A stretch of DNA of 64,000 nt from CADEEX01 sp964577955 (GTDB lineage: Bacteria > Acidobacteriota > Vicinamibacteria > Vicinamibacterales > CAVVIG01). Position 1 is the stretch's first letter. Each line of letters opens with the position of its first letter. This document shows, piece after piece, positions 17,762 to 25,989 of this stretch. Below the pieces are notes generated by a model, which worked only from the letters and a program-made list of their open reading frames with translations, was not told the origin of the DNA and did no database searches. The translations under genes and the position numbers were made by a program. Location of the stretch: positions 1 to 64,000 of the forward strand of contig CAZOAZ010000015.1 in assembly GCA_964577955.1 (NCBI GenBank), read 5' to 3'.

Positions 17762-18586
17762 TCAGTGCGTCATGACCCAGACGGCCACGTTCACGCCGAG
17801 CGCGTAGCCCTTCGCCGCATACTCGACGAAGAAGTCCGGGTTGTCGCCTTCGCGCTCCCAGCTGTCCGACACGTCCGAGTTGCTGCTGACGAGCACCATC
17901 AGCCGATCGTGGTCGTCGAACATCCCGAAGTAGTGGACCGGCACCGGCCCGATCTCGGAATCCTGGCCGCTGCGCAGCCACGAGTTGAGCGAGGGGATCT
18001 GCGGCAGCGGGTTGATGCGGTAGAACGTCGAGAAGATCGGGTGCTCAACCGGCAGATCGACGATGCGCACGCCGGGCAACAGCCGCATCAGATTCGGGCG
18101 GATGAAATACTCGAAGTCCGGATCCCAGTTGTCGTCCATCCACAGAAAGCCGCCCTTCAGCAGATAGTCGCGCATGTTGGCGGCTTCTTCGCCGATGAAG
18201 TCGTAGTTGGCCGCGTTCTGCATGCGCAGGAACGGACAGCGGAACAGCTCGGGCTCCATCGGGGTGACGTTCGCAAAGCCCGGGTAGCCGTTGTCCCAGC
18301 GGCTGATCGTCGTCTTGGTCAGCTCGGCGAGACGGACCATGAAGTTGTAGTCCGCCTGCGGATAGTCGTCGCCCCAGCCGGACTTTCTCGCCGCACGCAT
18401 CCTCTCGTAGCGCAGCCGGCAATACATGAAGCCGATCGGTTTGTCGGGCAGCCCGTGGTTGATCGGGATCTGCAGATTCCGTCCGTCGGTCAGGATGGTG
18501 ATCTGCTGCGCCGCGCCGCTCGCGGCGGCAAGGCCCAGGGCCAGCGCACACGCCAGCGCCAGCCGTCTCCCTCGCCCCTTGACCAT
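17762..18586 (-). CDS. DUF4159 protein
   Basis: A 274-residue exported protein (signal about 1-26). It matches DUF4159 by CRLRYERMR, DDYPQADYNFMVRLAELTKT, LRMQNAANYDFIGEEAANMRDYLLKGGFLWMDDNWD and the C-terminal ALGVNVAVWVMTH. The family has a glutamine-amidotransferase-like fold but no known reaction. It starts three bases after the stop of the SoxD-like cytochrome gene, so it belongs to the same transcript. A DUF4159 protein within a sulfite dehydrogenase unit is notable and suggests a maturation or accessory role. Confidence 0.88.
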   Translation of the reverse strand: MVKGRGRRLALACALALGLAAASGAAQQITILTDGRNLQIPINHGLPDKPIGFMYCRLRYERMRAARKSGWGDDYPQADYNFMVRLAELTKTTISRWDNGYPGFANVTPMEPELFRCPFLRMQNAANYDFIGEEAANMRDYLLKGGFLWMDDNWDPDFEYFIRPNLMRLLPGVRIVDLPVEHPIFSTFYRINPLPQIPSLNSWLRSGQDSEIGPVPVHYFGMFDDHDRLMVLVSSNSDVSDSWEREGDNPDFFVEYAAKGYALGVNVAVWVMTH

Positions 18587-18589
18587 GCG

Positions 18590-19153
18590 CTAGTAAGGAT
18601 AGCCTTTCAGTCGCGGCGTCCTCGGTTTCCAGTCCGGCAGCGGTGCGTAGGCGTCGCCGAGCGGCATCTTCACCTTCGGCAGATTCTCTGCGTCGAGGAC
18701 CTGATTCTCCGGGATGACGTCGTTGATGTGGAGGAGGTACGCGGTGAGCGCGTAGACCTCGTCGGCCGTCAGCGTCCCTTCGGCGTTGAGCGGCATGCCG
18801 CGATTGATGTAGTCCCAGACCGTCGTCGCGAACGGCGCGCGAACCGGCAGAATTCTTCCTCGCGCCCAGACGTCAGGGTTCGCGCCATTCCGGCTCTTCA
18901 GCAGCGGCGCCGAGGCGCCGACGCCGTTCTGTCCGTGGCACCCGGCGCACTTGGCGCGATAGACGCGCGAACCTTCCACCGCGCTGCCGCGTCCGGGAGG
19001 TAGTTCCTCGCCGGTGGGACCGATGGCGATGTCCCACGCGCGGATCTCCTCTGGCGTCGGCGGGCGTCCCACGCCGTAGGTCGGCCCTTGTGCGAGTGCC
19101 GGAACGCCGAGCAGCAACGCGAACGCGATCGGCAGAACGCTACGCGAACCCAT
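18590..19153 (-). CDS. SoxD-like c-type cytochrome subunit
   Basis: A 187-residue exported cytochrome (signal 1-21, ALAQ). The mature part has the SoxD/sulfite dehydrogenase cytochrome pattern IGPTGEELPPGRGSAVEG, then the haem site C69-A-G-C72-H73. A candidate axial methionine is in NRGMPLNAEGTL. It overlaps the end of the soxC-like gene by 14 bases, indicating translational coupling. It probably accepts electrons from the molybdenum subunit in the periplasm. Confidence 0.88.
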   Translation of the reverse strand: MGSRSVLPIAFALLLGVPALAQGPTYGVGRPPTPEEIRAWDIAIGPTGEELPPGRGSAVEGSRVYRAKCAGCHGQNGVGASAPLLKSRNGANPDVWARGRILPVRAPFATTVWDYINRGMPLNAEGTLTADEVYALTAYLLHINDVIPENQVLDAENLPKVKMPLGDAYAPLPDWKPRTPRLKGYPY

Positions 19154-20381
19154 TGGTCACGCTCCCGTCCTTGCCGATCCGCCACGGTTGAATCGAGTTG
19201 TCGAGCCCCGGCACGGTGAACGTCTGATCGAACGTCTTGTTCCAGTACTTGGCGATCTGGACGCGCGACGGTTGCACCTGGCCCAGTTCGTCGGTGCAGC
19301 GAGACTGGAGCTCGGTTTCCTGTCCGTCCCAATTCCACTGGAAACCGAACCGCGTATGGGCCATGCGCTGCGGCGTCCCTTTGATCTCCGCGTTGTTCCA
19401 GCGCTTGCCGCCGTCGGTGGAGACTTCCACTTTCCTGATCGCGCCGCCACCGGACCACGCCAGGCCGCTGATCTCGTAGAAGCCGCGGCCGGGGAGCTGC
19501 TGTCCACCGGAAGGGTACGTGATGACGGACTTCGGCCCGATCTGATAGTCGAGCGCCGCAACTTTCGCATCCTGATCCATGTGTCCGTAGTCGTTGTAGT
19601 TCATGTAGTAGCGGTCCACGACCTTGATGCGGCGGAGATACTTGGTGTGGAAGATGCCCTCGAAGCCGGGCGCCATCAGGCGCAGCGGAAATCCCTGCTG
19701 CGGGCGCAGCGCTTCGCCGTTCATCGCGTAGGCGACGAAGCAGTCGTCCATCGCCTTGGCGATCGGCATGCTCGACGCGCCTTTGATTTCCTCCGACCCC
19801 TCGGCGACGAACCAGGATGCCCCGCTCTTCAGACCGCATTCCTTGAGCAGCAGCGACAGGGGAACACCGGTCCATTCGGCACAGCTCGTCATCCCGTGCG
19901 ATTCCTGCACGGTCTTCGCCCGGCGCGACGATCTATTTCCGGCGCACTCCATGAAATGCAGGCGGGTAATGGACGGAAGCCGCTTCAAGTCCTCCATCGT
20001 GAAGGTCAGCGGACGGTCGACCAGCCCATGGATCATCAGACGATGCTCCTTGGGATCGATGTCCGGAATGTAGGAACCACGCGTCGTCCCCACGAAATGC
20101 AGCGACGATGGCGTGATCACGCCGACCGAATCCTGCAGCGGTGACGCAACGTGAAAGACGAGCCCGAAGTTATCGGGCGACGGCCGCCCGCCATGCGCGA
20201 TGCGCACCGACGTGACGTGACGCGAGCGGTCGCCGTAGGCGATCTGATCCTTGTCGCCCTTGATCATCGGCGGATCGTGATGGGTCTGGGCGAGCGCCGC
20301 CGCGGCACCGCCCAGCGTCAGACCGGCCAACGCGGCGCCGCTTTTGAGGAATTCCCTCCGAGCAGGTCGTCTCTCGCTCAT
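19140..20381 (-). CDS. soxC: Sulfite dehydrogenase molybdopterin subunit, SoxC-like
   Basis: A 413-residue protein of the sulfite oxidase family, with a Tat leader (RREFLKSGAALAGLTLGG). The Moco domain carries C146 in HFMECAGNRS, the expected molybdenum thiolate ligand. PLRLMAPGFEGIFHTKYLRRIKV and a C-terminal dimerisation domain (KVEVSTDGGKRWNNAEI) follow. The start at 20381 rather than 20510 follows AAGGAG. It probably oxidises sulfite or a sulfur intermediate together with the cytochrome encoded next. No soxAX, soxYZ or soxB is in the window, so the enzyme may work in isolated sulfite oxidation. Confidence 0.9.
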   Translation of the reverse strand: MSERRPARREFLKSGAALAGLTLGGAAAALAQTHHDPPMIKGDKDQIAYGDRSRHVTSVRIAHGGRPSPDNFGLVFHVASPLQDSVGVITPSSLHFVGTTRGSYIPDIDPKEHRLMIHGLVDRPLTFTMEDLKRLPSITRLHFMECAGNRSSRRAKTVQESHGMTSCAEWTGVPLSLLLKECGLKSGASWFVAEGSEEIKGASSMPIAKAMDDCFVAYAMNGEALRPQQGFPLRLMAPGFEGIFHTKYLRRIKVVDRYYMNYNDYGHMDQDAKVAALDYQIGPKSVITYPSGGQQLPGRGFYEISGLAWSGGGAIRKVEVSTDGGKRWNNAEIKGTPQRMAHTRFGFQWNWDGQETELQSRCTDELGQVQPSRVQIAKYWNKTFDQTFTVPGLDNSIQPWRIGKDGSVTNGFA

Positions 20382-20418
20382 GGGTCTCTCCTTCGCAGAT
20401 GAGTCTCGCGGGAATCGG

Positions 20419-20464
20419 CTTTCGACGTTGCTCAAGCCGCCCTGAGCATGAGTCGAAGGGCGGT
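20419..20464. repeat. Stem-loop repeat upstream of soxC-like gene
   Basis: Nested arms TTCGAC...GTCGAA and GCTCA...TGAGC, and alternatively CCGCCCT...AGGGCGG, form a hairpin. The core CCCTGAG...GTCGAAGGG resembles a palindrome often dispersed in intergenic DNA of Acidobacteria and Chloroflexi. It lies in the soxC-like 5' region and could affect its expression. Confidence 0.55.
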
Positions 20465-20547
20465 TCGCGCTGCCGTGAGTATACGCTTCGCCTTCCTCGG
20501 TAAACGCCACATATGATCCGCGGCATCGAGCCCGATCCCCTGAGCGG

Positions 20548-20736
20548 CGGCCGACGTCACGACGATGGCCGGTCGAGGCGCTGGCTGGCCTTCAGTTGGC
20601 ACGGGCTCTGGCGCGCGCGGAGGATTTCATGAAAGCGCGCCGCGCCTACGACGATCTGTTTTCACTGTGGCGCCATGCCGATCCTGGCCTGCGGCTTCTC
20701 GCGGACGCACGGGCCGAATACGCCAGGCTCCCGTGA
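20548..20736 (+). pseudogene. C-terminal remnant of a TPR-type protein
   Basis: In frame up to the stop at 20736 the translation reads PVEALAGLQLARALARAEDFMKARRAYDDLFSLWRHADPGLRLLADARAEYARLP. The end (YxDxFxLWxxADPxxxxLxxAxAEYAxL) is the characteristic C-terminus of TPR domains attached to bacterial kinases and regulators. The frame dissolves upstream and no start or kinase domain is present within reach, so it looks like a decayed gene end. An intact 36-codon ORF from ATG 20629 exists, but independent function is unlikely. Confidence 0.5.
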
Positions 20737-21414
20737 TTAGCCCGCGGCGCGCCGGCGTCGGACGATCCATGCCGACACGCCGGAACAGACGAGCATCAGC
20801 GATGCGGGTTCCGGCACCGCGGATGGCGGCGCGTCACTGACGAGTTGAAGACTGATGACGTTTCCACCGATCACGCGATTCATTCCGTCCCAACGAAAAC
20901 GGAACTGAGAGTCATTGAAGACGTTCGCGCTCGCCAATGGGAACGGCAGAACCGGCAGCGTGTCGGGGGTTGGATAGATGATGGACGACGAATCCAGCTC
21001 CAGATAGAAGAACGGGTTGGTCACGCCCGCCGGCAGACCTTGTCCGGGCTGTTCAAGGCCCTGGATGAAATAGAACTCGGGCTGGACCTGCTGGAACGTG
21101 TCTCCGAGACCAAACGCGTTGCCGTCCAGATTCAACTGCAAAGGAAATGGCGCCGTCGATGAAACGACATTGTAGGTTCCTGAGTTGGGACGGGCCACGT
21201 CAGAATCCACAAGTCCGTCATCGAACGTGTACGTCCCGCTGAATGTCTCACCCGACGCGAGTCCACCAATCAGCGGCACGTCAGCGGTCAGGTTCGTGAC
21301 GCTGGTAATCTGCACGACAAACGCGAACGTGATGGAGGCAGCGTCGGCGCGGGATGGCGCCATCCCCATTCCCCACGTCGCGACACCGAGAGTTGCGAGC
21401 CTGCTGAATCTCAT
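20737..21414 (-). CDS. PEP-CTERM sorting-domain protein
   Basis: A 225-residue secreted protein with a signal peptide (about 1-26) and the C-terminal tripartite sorting signal: VPEPASL, the hydrophobic stretch MLVCSGVSAWIV, then RRRRAAG. The mature part is beta-rich with FSGTYTFDDGLVD, a form common in PEP-CTERM proteins. It would be processed by an exosortase and linked to the outer surface or extracellular matrix. No exosortase gene is in the window. Confidence 0.9.
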   Translation of the reverse strand: MRFSRLATLGVATWGMGMAPSRADAASITFAFVVQITSVTNLTADVPLIGGLASGETFSGTYTFDDGLVDSDVARPNSGTYNVVSSTAPFPLQLNLDGNAFGLGDTFQQVQPEFYFIQGLEQPGQGLPAGVTNPFFYLELDSSSIIYPTPDTLPVLPFPLASANVFNDSQFRFRWDGMNRVIGGNVISLQLVSDAPPSAVPEPASLMLVCSGVSAWIVRRRRAAG

Positions 21415-21589
21415 GATGTTTGCTCCACGTCTGGTGCGCGGGGATTCTCAGCCTCGTGCTCGACGATAGCAAGGAAAATGCGGCCGGGCTTCCGGCAGCG
21501 CGCGCACATCGAAGGAAGTCTCCCTGCAGGCAGACTGAGCCGTTGGGCCCTCTGGCGAGGGGCCACATAATCGTGAGACAGTCAGATTG

Positions 21590-22471
21590 ATGGCAGCTCG
21601 ATCGACTCTGGGCTGGCTGGGCAGGCAAGGCCAGCGGGGATGGAAACCTGCGCTCTGGCGCAGCGCAGAAATCCGGCGGCGCTGGGCGAAGCGATTCAGG
21701 CGCGCACCTCGCGGCGCCCAGGTCGTCATCGGCGTCGTCGCGGTCGTCGCTTTGTGGGCGGCAACGAACGCGATCTATCAGGTGGCCCGAAAGCCGACCG
21801 AGCTCTTCTTCCCCGTCAGCGGCGCCTTCTACAAGACGCCAGCCGAAACCTGGCAGCAGTACGCGAAGGTGTTTCGGGCGCATTCGACGGCGGTCATCAC
21901 ACCGGAGCTACTGGCGGCCCTGGCACAAGTCGAAGGCTCGGGCAATCCGGTCGCGCGGACGTTTTGGCGCTGGTCCTTCACCCATGAGCCGTTCGAGATT
22001 TACCGGCCGGCGTCGAGCGCGGTGGGGATGTATCAGTTCACCAACGGCACGTTCGCCGAAGCGCGCCGGTACTGCATTCACGATCACGTGGTCGCGGAAC
22101 AGGGCCGGTGGAACGACTTCGACGCCTGCTGGTTCAACAGCCTGTACCTGCGCGTCGTTCCATCGCACGCGGTCGAACTGACGTCGGCGTATTTGGACCG
22201 CAGCATCGCCAATGCGTTGGCGCGCCACCGCGCCGTGCGCGCGACGCTCGGGCAGAAGCAGGACCTGGCGGCCGTGATCCATCTGTGCGGCGCCGGAGCC
22301 GGCGACGGCTTTGTGCGGCGCGGCTTTCGTCTGTCGGCCGGACAGCAATGCGGATCGCACAGCACGCGAACCTACATCACGCGCGTCAATCGGCTGAAAA
22401 CGGTTTTTGCGCGCCTGGCCGCTGAAGAGTCGCGGCTCCATACCGGGCACGTCCTGGTCAGTTCGTTCTGA
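21590..22471 (+). CDS. Membrane-anchored lytic transglycosylase-like protein
   Basis: A 293-residue protein with a basic N-terminus, one membrane segment (about 44-60) and a periplasmic domain. ELLAALAQVEGSGNP carries a candidate catalytic Glu, and SAVGMYQFTNGTFAEARRYC matches the goose-lysozyme/SLT pattern. Three or more Cys could form disulfides. It probably cleaves peptidoglycan glycan strands. ATG 21590 is preferred to TTG 21587; CATAAT at 21566-21571 could be a -10 element. Confidence 0.75.
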   Translation: MAARSTLGWLGRQGQRGWKPALWRSAEIRRRWAKRFRRAPRGAQVVIGVVAVVALWAATNAIYQVARKPTELFFPVSGAFYKTPAETWQQYAKVFRAHSTAVITPELLAALAQVEGSGNPVARTFWRWSFTHEPFEIYRPASSAVGMYQFTNGTFAEARRYCIHDHVVAEQGRWNDFDACWFNSLYLRVVPSHAVELTSAYLDRSIANALARHRAVRATLGQKQDLAAVIHLCGAGAGDGFVRRGFRLSAGQQCGSHSTRTYITRVNRLKTVFARLAAEESRLHTGHVLVSSF

Positions 22472-22481
22472 CGAGACCGCC

Positions 22482-23030
22482 GTGCGACCGCTGCGCTATT
22501 CCATCAACGTCACGCTGGACGGGTGCTGCGATCATCGGGCCATGGTGGCTGACGAGGAAGTCCATCGTTACGCGATGGAAAACATCATGCGGGCTGATGC
22601 GCTCCTCCTGGGCCGCGTGACGTACGAAATGATGCAGGCCGCCTGGCGGCTGTCGACGCGCACTGTGGTGATGCCCGAGTGGACCGACCCCTTCGCCCGC
22701 GCGATCGACGCGGCCAGGAAGTACGTCGTTTCGAGCACCCTCGAGCGCGTCGATTGGAACGCCGAGCTCGTGCGCGGGGATCTCGGAAAGGCCGTTCAGG
22801 AACTAAAACGGCAGCCGGGCAAGGGACTGGGCACCGGTGGCGTGACGCTCCCGCTGGCGTTGGCGCAACTGGGATTGATCGACGAGTACGAGTTCCTGGT
22901 GCAACCCAGGCTGGCGGGCCACGGACCGGCACTCTTCGCGGGACTCTCGAAGCACGTCGATTTACGTCTCGTGAGCCACAGGGAGTTCCGCTCGGGAGTC
23001 GTGGCCTTGCGCTACGAGCCTCGAAGGTAG
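22482..23030 (+). CDS. RibD C-terminal/dihydrofolate-reductase-like protein
   Basis: A 182-residue cytoplasmic protein starting at GTG 22482 (VRPLRYSINVTLDGCCDH), ten bases after the transglycosylase-like stop. Motifs include ADALLLGRVTYEMMQAAW, KYVVSSTLERVDWN, LGTGGVTLPLALAQLGLIDEYEFLVQPRLAGHG. This matches the DHFR-fold family that reduces small substrates with NADPH and is common as a stand-alone protein. An ORF start at 22407 inside the preceding gene is rejected. The substrate is unknown. Confidence 0.87.
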   Translation: MRPLRYSINVTLDGCCDHRAMVADEEVHRYAMENIMRADALLLGRVTYEMMQAAWRLSTRTVVMPEWTDPFARAIDAARKYVVSSTLERVDWNAELVRGDLGKAVQELKRQPGKGLGTGGVTLPLALAQLGLIDEYEFLVQPRLAGHGPALFAGLSKHVDLRLVSHREFRSGVVALRYEPRR

Positions 23031-23197
23031 GACTGCGTCAGACGCTGCGGCTCCCGGCGGTTGTCGCTCTTCGACGCCGCCCAGAGCGCCAGCCACGTGG
23101 CGGTCATCATGAGGACGACGAAAATCGAGATCCGCACCCAGTACGGAGCCTCCTGACGCTCCGGAAGCGACCCCGGCGAGGAGGCTGGCCGTGTCAT
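23012..23197 (-). CDS. Small single-span membrane protein
   Basis: A 61-residue protein MTRPASSPGSLPERQEAPYW followed by one membrane helix (VRISIFVVLMMTATWLALWA) and a charged tail. Its ATG overlaps the stop of the upstream small gene (ATGA at 23194-23197), a strong sign that it is translated. Its last 19 bases overlap the convergent RibD-like gene. Function unknown. Confidence 0.65.
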   Translation of the reverse strand: MTRPASSPGSLPERQEAPYWVRISIFVVLMMTATWLALWAASKSDNRREPQRLTQSYLRGS

Positions 23198-23358
23198 TGC
23201 CGCGCCAGGAAGTACGCCAACGCCAGCGCCAACGCTGCAGCGATCGGCAGCACGATTCTCATGCGTGCGCGAACCGCGCGGTCGTGTGCGGCGCCGCGCG
23301 CCTGCCAAGTCGCCCACCGCGCCTCGAAACCGGGTTCGGCGATCTGTTCCACTGTCAT
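23194..23358 (-). CDS. Small tail-anchored membrane protein
   Basis: A 54-residue protein starting MTVEQIAEPGFEARWATWQARGAAHDRAVRARM and ending in one membrane helix (RIVLPIAAALALALAYFLA). This is the layout of a C-tail-anchored protein. It lies 17 bases after the preceding small gene and overlaps the next by ATGA, forming a three-gene unit. Function unknown. Confidence 0.65.
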   Translation of the reverse strand: MTVEQIAEPGFEARWATWQARGAAHDRAVRARMRIVLPIAAALALALAYFLARQ

Positions 23359-23375
23359 GCGTACCTCGATATCTT

Positions 23376-23621
23376 CTAACGTTCGACCCACTCAACGGCG
23401 GAGGGCGGGATGAGGTTGCGGGCAATCATCACGCGCACGACGCGATCGTCGCGCAGCAATTCGGCGGCGCCGAGTCTCGCGGCCTCGATCGATTCGTAGT
23501 CCGCCCACGCCTGCGGCATTCCAGACGACGAACCGCGGCGCACGTTCACAATCAGGCGAAACACAGCTCCGAGTCTGACGCGGATGACGCCGGGCCCCTG
23601 TCTCGAAGTGCACAGGGCCAT
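23376..23621 (-). CDS. Small conserved protein, uncharacterised
   Basis: About 81 residues from the chosen ATG 23621; an ATG at 23684 would add a poor leader. The C-terminal core FRLIVNVRRGSSSGMPQAWADYESIEAARLGAAELLRDDRVVRVMIARNLIPPSAVEWVER looks like a genuine small soluble domain found as a single protein in this phylum. It is first of three closely spaced minus-strand genes. The start is uncertain because no Shine-Dalgarno site is evident. Confidence 0.6.
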   Translation of the reverse strand: MALCTSRQGPGVIRVRLGAVFRLIVNVRRGSSSGMPQAWADYESIEAARLGAAELLRDDRVVRVMIARNLIPPSAVEWVER

Positions 23622-23674
23622 TCCGCGACACCGCCCAACCTGTGCACGGGCTTTAGTCGGACCAAGAGGTGATC

Positions 23675-24256
23675 GTGAATCCATGGATCGCGAAGGCGTG
23701 CGTCCTCGCGGCGACGGCGATGATGATCGCCATTCGCGCGCCGCACGGCCGCCGCAATCGTGGGGTCAAGGTGGCGACCAGCTATCGGACCCGGCTGGAG
23801 CGCGGCCTCTTGATGCTCGCCTGGGCCGGATTCTTCGTTCCGTTGATCTGGGTTGCGGCGCCGGTGTTCTCATTCGCGGAGTTTCCGCTGCGTGCCTTTC
23901 CGCTGCTTGCCGGTGCGGTGTGCCTGGGGATCGGCCTCTGGTTCTTCTACCGGTCCCATGCCGACCTCGGCACGAATTGGTCGGTCACTCTTGAAGTCCA
24001 TGAGCAGCATCGTCTCGTCACGCACGGGATCTATCGCCGCATTCGTCACCCCATGTACCTGGCGCTCGCTCTGTTTTCGCTCGGTGAGGCGCTCGTCATT
24101 CCGAACTGGGTGGCAGGTCCATCAAATCTCATCGCGTTTGCGATCCTCTTCGCATGTCGGGTCCGCGCGGAGGAACGGATGATGATCGAGAACTTCGGCG
24201 CCGACTACGTGGCGTACTCGACCAGGACGAAGCGACTGGTTCCAGGGATCTGGTGA
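23675..24256 (+). CDS. Isoprenylcysteine carboxyl methyltransferase-like membrane protein
   Basis: A 193-residue protein with five or so membrane segments. The C-terminal signature HRLVTHGIYRRIRHPMYLAL and EERMMIENFGADYVAYSTRTKRLVP is that of the ICMT/phospholipid methyltransferase family, which transfers methyl groups from S-adenosylmethionine at the membrane. GTG 23675 is chosen because AAGAGGT lies six bases before it; GTG 23669 is possible. It diverges from the small-gene unit. Confidence 0.85.
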   Translation: MNPWIAKACVLAATAMMIAIRAPHGRRNRGVKVATSYRTRLERGLLMLAWAGFFVPLIWVAAPVFSFAEFPLRAFPLLAGAVCLGIGLWFFYRSHADLGTNWSVTLEVHEQHRLVTHGIYRRIRHPMYLALALFSLGEALVIPNWVAGPSNLIAFAILFACRVRAEERMMIENFGADYVAYSTRTKRLVPGIW

Positions 24257-24276
24257 GAACGACTCGCTGGTTCCAG

Positions 24277-25014
24277 TTAAGAGAGTTTGAACCTGGCCAA
24301 CGCTTCGTAGAGCGGGCGCGCCTGATCGGCAATCGTCTGCAGCTCGCGGTTGAGCACGATGGGACCAGCGGCCGGGGGCCGCTCGAAGCCCGTGGTCCGC
24401 TCGACGGCACCGTACCACGCCGGCGCCCACACACCGTCGCTGGCGTGCCGGCCCGCGGGCCATCGCAGCATGGCGTCGGTGTACGGAATATCGAGCGCCG
24501 CGCAGAGTCGGGAGAGCATGTACGCGGGATTGGCAAGGACGTCCGTCCCCTCGACGACTGGCGGCGCGTGGCCAAGCCGCTGGGCTTCGCGATCAAAAAG
24601 CTCGCGCTGCTGGACGACGCCGATCTCTGCGAGCGTGACGTCGCCGCGCTTCAGCACGTAGGACGCGAGCACGGCGGCCGGATCGCGGATGAGGAATGCG
24701 TGACGCATCGCCGGCAGCCAATCCAGGCCGAATTCCGGCAGCATGTGATGCGTCATGTGCTTTTGATAGAAGACCGATCGCCCGTGCGGCACGGGACCGG
24801 TCATCGTGGCCACCACGTCGCGCCAATCCGTGGGCTGCGACGCGATCACCTCGTCCCGCATCGGGTGATCGATCCCGGTGTGCATCAGATAAGAGGCGTA
24901 GAACGGTTCGTCGACGACGGCCGTGTCGGCCCGCGAACTGAACGAACGCATCATCGCCGTGGAGATGTTGCGCGGCCCCGACCACATGGCGATGCGCACG
25001 GGCGATGGGGTCAC
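24277..25014 (-). CDS. Sulfotransferase-family protein
   Basis: A 245-residue protein whose N-terminus RIAMWSGPRNISTAMMRSF is the 5'-phosphosulfate-binding loop of the sulfotransferase fold. AFLIRDPAAVLASY is the 3'-phosphate-binding segment. The GTG start overlaps the stop of the aminotransferase-fold gene (GTGA at 25011-25014), so the two proteins are made together. PAPS would be the donor, and an APS kinase that makes PAPS is encoded divergently at 25990. The acceptor is unknown. Confidence 0.85.
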   Translation of the reverse strand: MTPSPVRIAMWSGPRNISTAMMRSFSSRADTAVVDEPFYASYLMHTGIDHPMRDEVIASQPTDWRDVVATMTGPVPHGRSVFYQKHMTHHMLPEFGLDWLPAMRHAFLIRDPAAVLASYVLKRGDVTLAEIGVVQQRELFDREAQRLGHAPPVVEGTDVLANPAYMLSRLCAALDIPYTDAMLRWPAGRHASDGVWAPAWYGAVERTTGFERPPAAGPIVLNRELQTIADQARPLYEALARFKLS

Positions 25015-25928
25015 CGGGAGTCCCCTGCTTCCGCGTCCTTGAGCGCCTCATAGAGCGCGCGCAGCCGGAGCGTCAACGAGCCTGGCAGCGGCTCGCGGAG
25101 CACGTGCTGGTCGATCTTCCGCACCGGCGTCAGCCCGCCGAACGTTCCTGTGACGAAGGCCTCCTCGGCGGAGTGCGCCACGTCGAGACCATAGTTCCCT
25201 ACGATCAGCGGGATGTCGTGGTCGCGGCAGAGCCGTATCACCTGCCCACGCGTGACGCCGTTGAAACAGTATTCCCCGCTCGACGTCCGCACGACACCGT
25301 CCTTCACGACGAACAGGTTGGTGGCGTTGCAGCTCGAGACGAAACCGTGCGGATCGAGCATCAGCGCTTCGTCTGCGCCGGCATCGATCGCCTCGAGCAG
25401 GGCCGTGATCAGATTGAGGCGGCTGTGCGAGTTGAGCCGCATGTCGAACATCTCGGACGGCGTGCAGCGAATCGACGCCGTCGCGAGCGTCAGTCCGTTC
25501 GTCACGATCTCGGCGTCCGGTTGCCGGTACTCGGCGACGATGGCGATGGTGGGTGCGCCGATGGCGCTCCGCGGATCCTGATTGGGCGCGCGCTTCTCGC
25601 CGCGCGTCACCATCAGGCGGACGTGCACGCCATCGTGCATGCGGTTGGCCTCGAGCGTCCGCCGGAGCTCCGCGGTCAATTGCTCCGGTGTGAGACCGAT
25701 CGACAGCCGGATCCGATCCGCACCCCAATACAAGCGATCGAGGTGTTCCTTCAAGAACAGCAGCACGCCTTTGTGCAGCCGCAGCCCCTCCCACACGCCG
25801 TCGCCCACCACGAACCCGCTATCGAAAATCGACACGCGGGCCTGGTCGCGCGACACCAGCGCGCCGTTGAGATAAATAAGCAGGTGTGCGTTACGCGGAT
25901 CGAGAGCGGCGGACTGACTGCCAGGCAT
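25011..25928 (-). CDS. Class IV aminotransferase-fold protein lacking the catalytic lysine
   Basis: A 305-residue protein of the fold-type IV (BCAT/D-amino acid transaminase) family: LIYLNGALVSRDQARVSIFDSGFVVGDGVWEGLR at the start, GADEALMLDPHGFVSSCNATNLFVVKDGV in the middle, then CFNGVTRGQVIRLC and EEAFVTGTFGGLTPV. The lysine that holds PLP should lie just before LNLITALLEA; the aligned residue is N165 (MRLNSHSRLN), and no lysine occurs between K112 and K209. The glutamate that contacts the PLP ring nitrogen is also replaced, by S199. It is therefore probably not a normal transaminase. It may bind another ligand or act as a partner of the coupled sulfotransferase. Confidence 0.82.
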   Translation of the reverse strand: MPGSQSAALDPRNAHLLIYLNGALVSRDQARVSIFDSGFVVGDGVWEGLRLHKGVLLFLKEHLDRLYWGADRIRLSIGLTPEQLTAELRRTLEANRMHDGVHVRLMVTRGEKRAPNQDPRSAIGAPTIAIVAEYRQPDAEIVTNGLTLATASIRCTPSEMFDMRLNSHSRLNLITALLEAIDAGADEALMLDPHGFVSSCNATNLFVVKDGVVRTSSGEYCFNGVTRGQVIRLCRDHDIPLIVGNYGLDVAHSAEEAFVTGTFGGLTPVRKIDQHVLREPLPGSLTLRLRALYEALKDAEAGDSR

Positions 25929-25989
25929 GAGAGCGTCGCGTCCCGACAGTCTACCGGAGTCTTGGTACTATGTGTCCTTCGTTCACCGT

